A stretch of 15,333 nucleotides of DNA from positions 1 through 15,333 of the forward strand of contig CAIYQS010000025.1 in the NCBI GenBank assembly GCA_903928395.1, in the 5' to 3' direction. The DNA comes from an uncultured Actinomycetes bacterium (lineage in GTDB: Bacteria; Actinomycetota; Actinomycetes; Nanopelagicales; Nanopelagicaceae). Positions 14,178-15,333 of the stretch are shown in pieces. Position 1 is the first letter of the stretch, and each line of letters starts with the position of its first letter. The notes under the pieces are model-generated. The model worked only from the letters and a program-made list of their open reading frames with translations, was not told the DNA's origin and made no database searches. Both the position numbers and the translations under genes were made by a program.

Positions 14178-15077
14178 ATGAAATATGTCGCCGCGCTAGA
14201 TGTCGGCGGCACGTTTATTAAAGCTGCTCTGGTTTCTCAAAATTTAGAGATCGTTAAGACTATTGCACTTCCAACTCCAAAAGGAGACTACTTTGGGGTA
14301 GAAACCTCGCGAGCCATTGGAGAAGTAGTTGAGGAATTTGAAAGCTTGCACAAGGTAAACGCCGTGGGATTCGCAGTGCCAGGTGCTCTTGATGAAGCAG
14401 CAGGAATCAGTCGCTGGGCAGGCAATCTGGGTTGGAAAGATTTGCCGATCAGAGATCTTGTTCAAAAAGTGGTTCAACGTCCCGTCGCGTTTGGCCATGA
14501 CGTTAGAAGCGGTGCAGTGGCGGAACTACGAATGGGAGCCGCACGGAATTTTCAGCATTCAATCTTCATTTCTATTGGAACAGGAATTGCGGCCGCTTTA
14601 ATTATTGATGGGAAAATTCGAAATAGCGACGGGTTTGCTGGAGAAATTGGTCACCTAAATGTGGGTCACGATGTTGAATGTGTATGCGGGCTCACCGGGT
14701 GTTTAGAGGCCATAGCATCGGCTTCGGCAATGTCCCGAGAGTATCAAAAGCGCACAGGTTCAGTTATTTCCGCCAAGGAAATTCTGCTGCGAATCAATAC
14801 TGATGATCACGCATGTCAAGTGTGGGAACAGGCTATTGCCTACCTGGCTGTTGCACTAGAAGACCTAGTGACCATTCTGGCGCCTGAAGCGCTCGTTTTT
14901 GGAGGTGGACTTTCACAGGCAGGAGCAGCACTCATAAATCCACTTAAGGCAATCTTGGAAGATCGCTTAACTTTCCAACGCAAGCCCCAACTGTTGATTG
15001 CTCACTATGGCGCTAATGCTGGGACAATTGGTTGTGCAAATATGGCTCTTGATCTATTGCCAAAGGAGTCGGTGTGA
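14178..15077 (+). CDS. ROK-family sugar kinase (N-acetylhexosamine kinase or glucokinase)
   Basis: ATP-dependent sugar kinase of 299 aa, the usual ROK length. The N-terminal ATP-binding motif ALDVGGTFIK holds D8, the catalytic aspartate D108 lies in AFGHDVRSG, and ISIGTGIAAALI is the second phosphate-binding strand. Sugar-contact and zinc residues are E156 and H159 in GEIGHLN, and the ROK zinc motif CVCGLTGCLE gives C168, C170 and C175. No N-terminal helix-turn-helix is present, so it is an enzyme and not a NagC-type repressor. Clustering with NagA-like and SIS genes suggests phosphorylation of GlcNAc or GalNAc at C6, although glucokinase is hard to exclude. The start is ATG 14178; a GTG two codons upstream is possible. 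The next gene overlaps its stop by 4 bp. Confidence 0.85.
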   Translation: MKYVAALDVGGTFIKAALVSQNLEIVKTIALPTPKGDYFGVETSRAIGEVVEEFESLHKVNAVGFAVPGALDEAAGISRWAGNLGWKDLPIRDLVQKVVQRPVAFGHDVRSGAVAELRMGAARNFQHSIFISIGTGIAAALIIDGKIRNSDGFAGEIGHLNVGHDVECVCGLTGCLEAIASASAMSREYQKRTGSVISAKEILLRINTDDHACQVWEQAIAYLAVALEDLVTILAPEALVFGGGLSQAGAALINPLKAILEDRLTFQRKPQLLIAHYGANAGTIGCANMALDLLPKESV

Positions 15078-15333
15078 ATTTCGGATTTACTGATATCCAT
15101 TGTCATGGCGGCGGCGGGTATAGCTTTAGTGATGCCAATCCCGAGCATATAGAAATTGCACTACAAACCCATCGTAATCATGGGACGACTACTCAAATTG
15201 CTAGTCTTGTGACCGAGCCTTTGGACAATCTCCAATCTCAGATTAAGACGCTCATACCGTTCGCAGAAAATGGGAGTATTGCCGGGATTCACCTTGAGGG
15301 ACCATATCTATCCAGTGCTAAGTGCGGTGCGCA
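15074..15333 (+). CDS. nagA: NagA-like N-acetylhexosamine-6-phosphate deacetylase, partial (cut by window end)
   Basis: The first 86 codons of an amidohydrolase-superfamily enzyme that removes acetate from GlcNAc-6-phosphate or GalNAc-6-phosphate. The metal motif DIHCHGGGG stands at residues 7-15, and the NagA signature GIHLEGPYLS lies near residues 72-81. The start is GTG, overlapping the kinase stop as GTGA, with a strong AAAGGAG ribosome binding site 5 nt upstream. A stop codon in the same frame at 15050-15052 rules out a longer N-terminus. The usual NagA beta-sandwich segment of about 45-50 residues before HxHG is therefore missing, which is odd for the family. The rest of the gene lies beyond the window, so completeness and substrate cannot be judged. 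Confidence 0.85.
   Translation, partial: MNFGFTDIHCHGGGGYSFSDANPEHIEIALQTHRNHGTTTQIASLVTEPLDNLQSQIKTLIPFAENGSIAGIHLEGPYLSSAKCGA

Overview
The window looks like a chromosomal segment from a free-living actinobacterium with a modest G+C content (clearly below the usual 65-70% of the phylum by eye), for example a freshwater Nanopelagicales/acI-type organism. The reasons are a succinate dehydrogenase set that matches mycobacterial Sdh1 in length and order (273/628/253 aa, against 273/646/248 aa recalled for Rv0249c-Rv0247c), dense packing with stop/start overlaps, TTG and GTG starts, and several starts with a TANNNT -10 box exactly 6 nt upstream (leaderless transcripts). The taxon is inferred, not shown.

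Region 1 (1-4610, + strand): an sdhC-sdhA-sdhB operon preceded by a perfect 16-bp palindrome and followed without gaps by a four-helix holin-family membrane protein and two overlapping crcB genes (a likely heteromeric fluoride channel).

Region 2 (4602-6083): an Xaa-Pro aminopeptidase on the minus strand, convergent with crcB and divergent from an aldehyde dehydrogenase. The 36-bp divergent gap holds two facing leaderless promoters.

Region 3 (6084-12258): a complete trans-4-hydroxy-L-proline (Hyp) degradation pathway. The epimerase, the three subunits of a cis-4-hydroxy-D-proline oxidase/dehydrogenase (DAO-type FAD subunit, small [2Fe-2S] subunit, FAD/NAD + BFD-type [2Fe-2S] subunit) and the DapA-family deaminase form a tight minus-strand operon. 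2-Oxoglutarate semialdehyde dehydrogenase converges on it from the + strand. The product is 2-oxoglutarate, which feeds the TCA cycle, where the Sdh of region 1 also acts. The aminopeptidase plausibly frees residues ahead of Pro/Hyp in peptides.

Region 4 (12269-15333): an amino-sugar module. A GatY/KbaY-like class II aldolase (minus strand, at the head of the Hyp operon) stands back to back with a SIS-domain isomerase/deaminase, a ROK kinase and a NagA-like deacetylase cut by the window end. The 156-bp gap between aldolase and SIS gene holds the C-terminal remnant of a DeoR-family regulator, now overlain by a strong leaderless promoter with an inverted repeat between its -35 and -10.

Taken together, Hyp catabolism, an X-Pro peptidase and N-acetylhexosamine-type catabolism suggest use of hydroxyproline-rich glycoprotein (algal or plant wall) or collagen-like material. 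No transporter or intact regulator lies inside the window. No RNA genes, insertion sequences, CRISPR arrays or gene-free stretches over 300 bases were seen.
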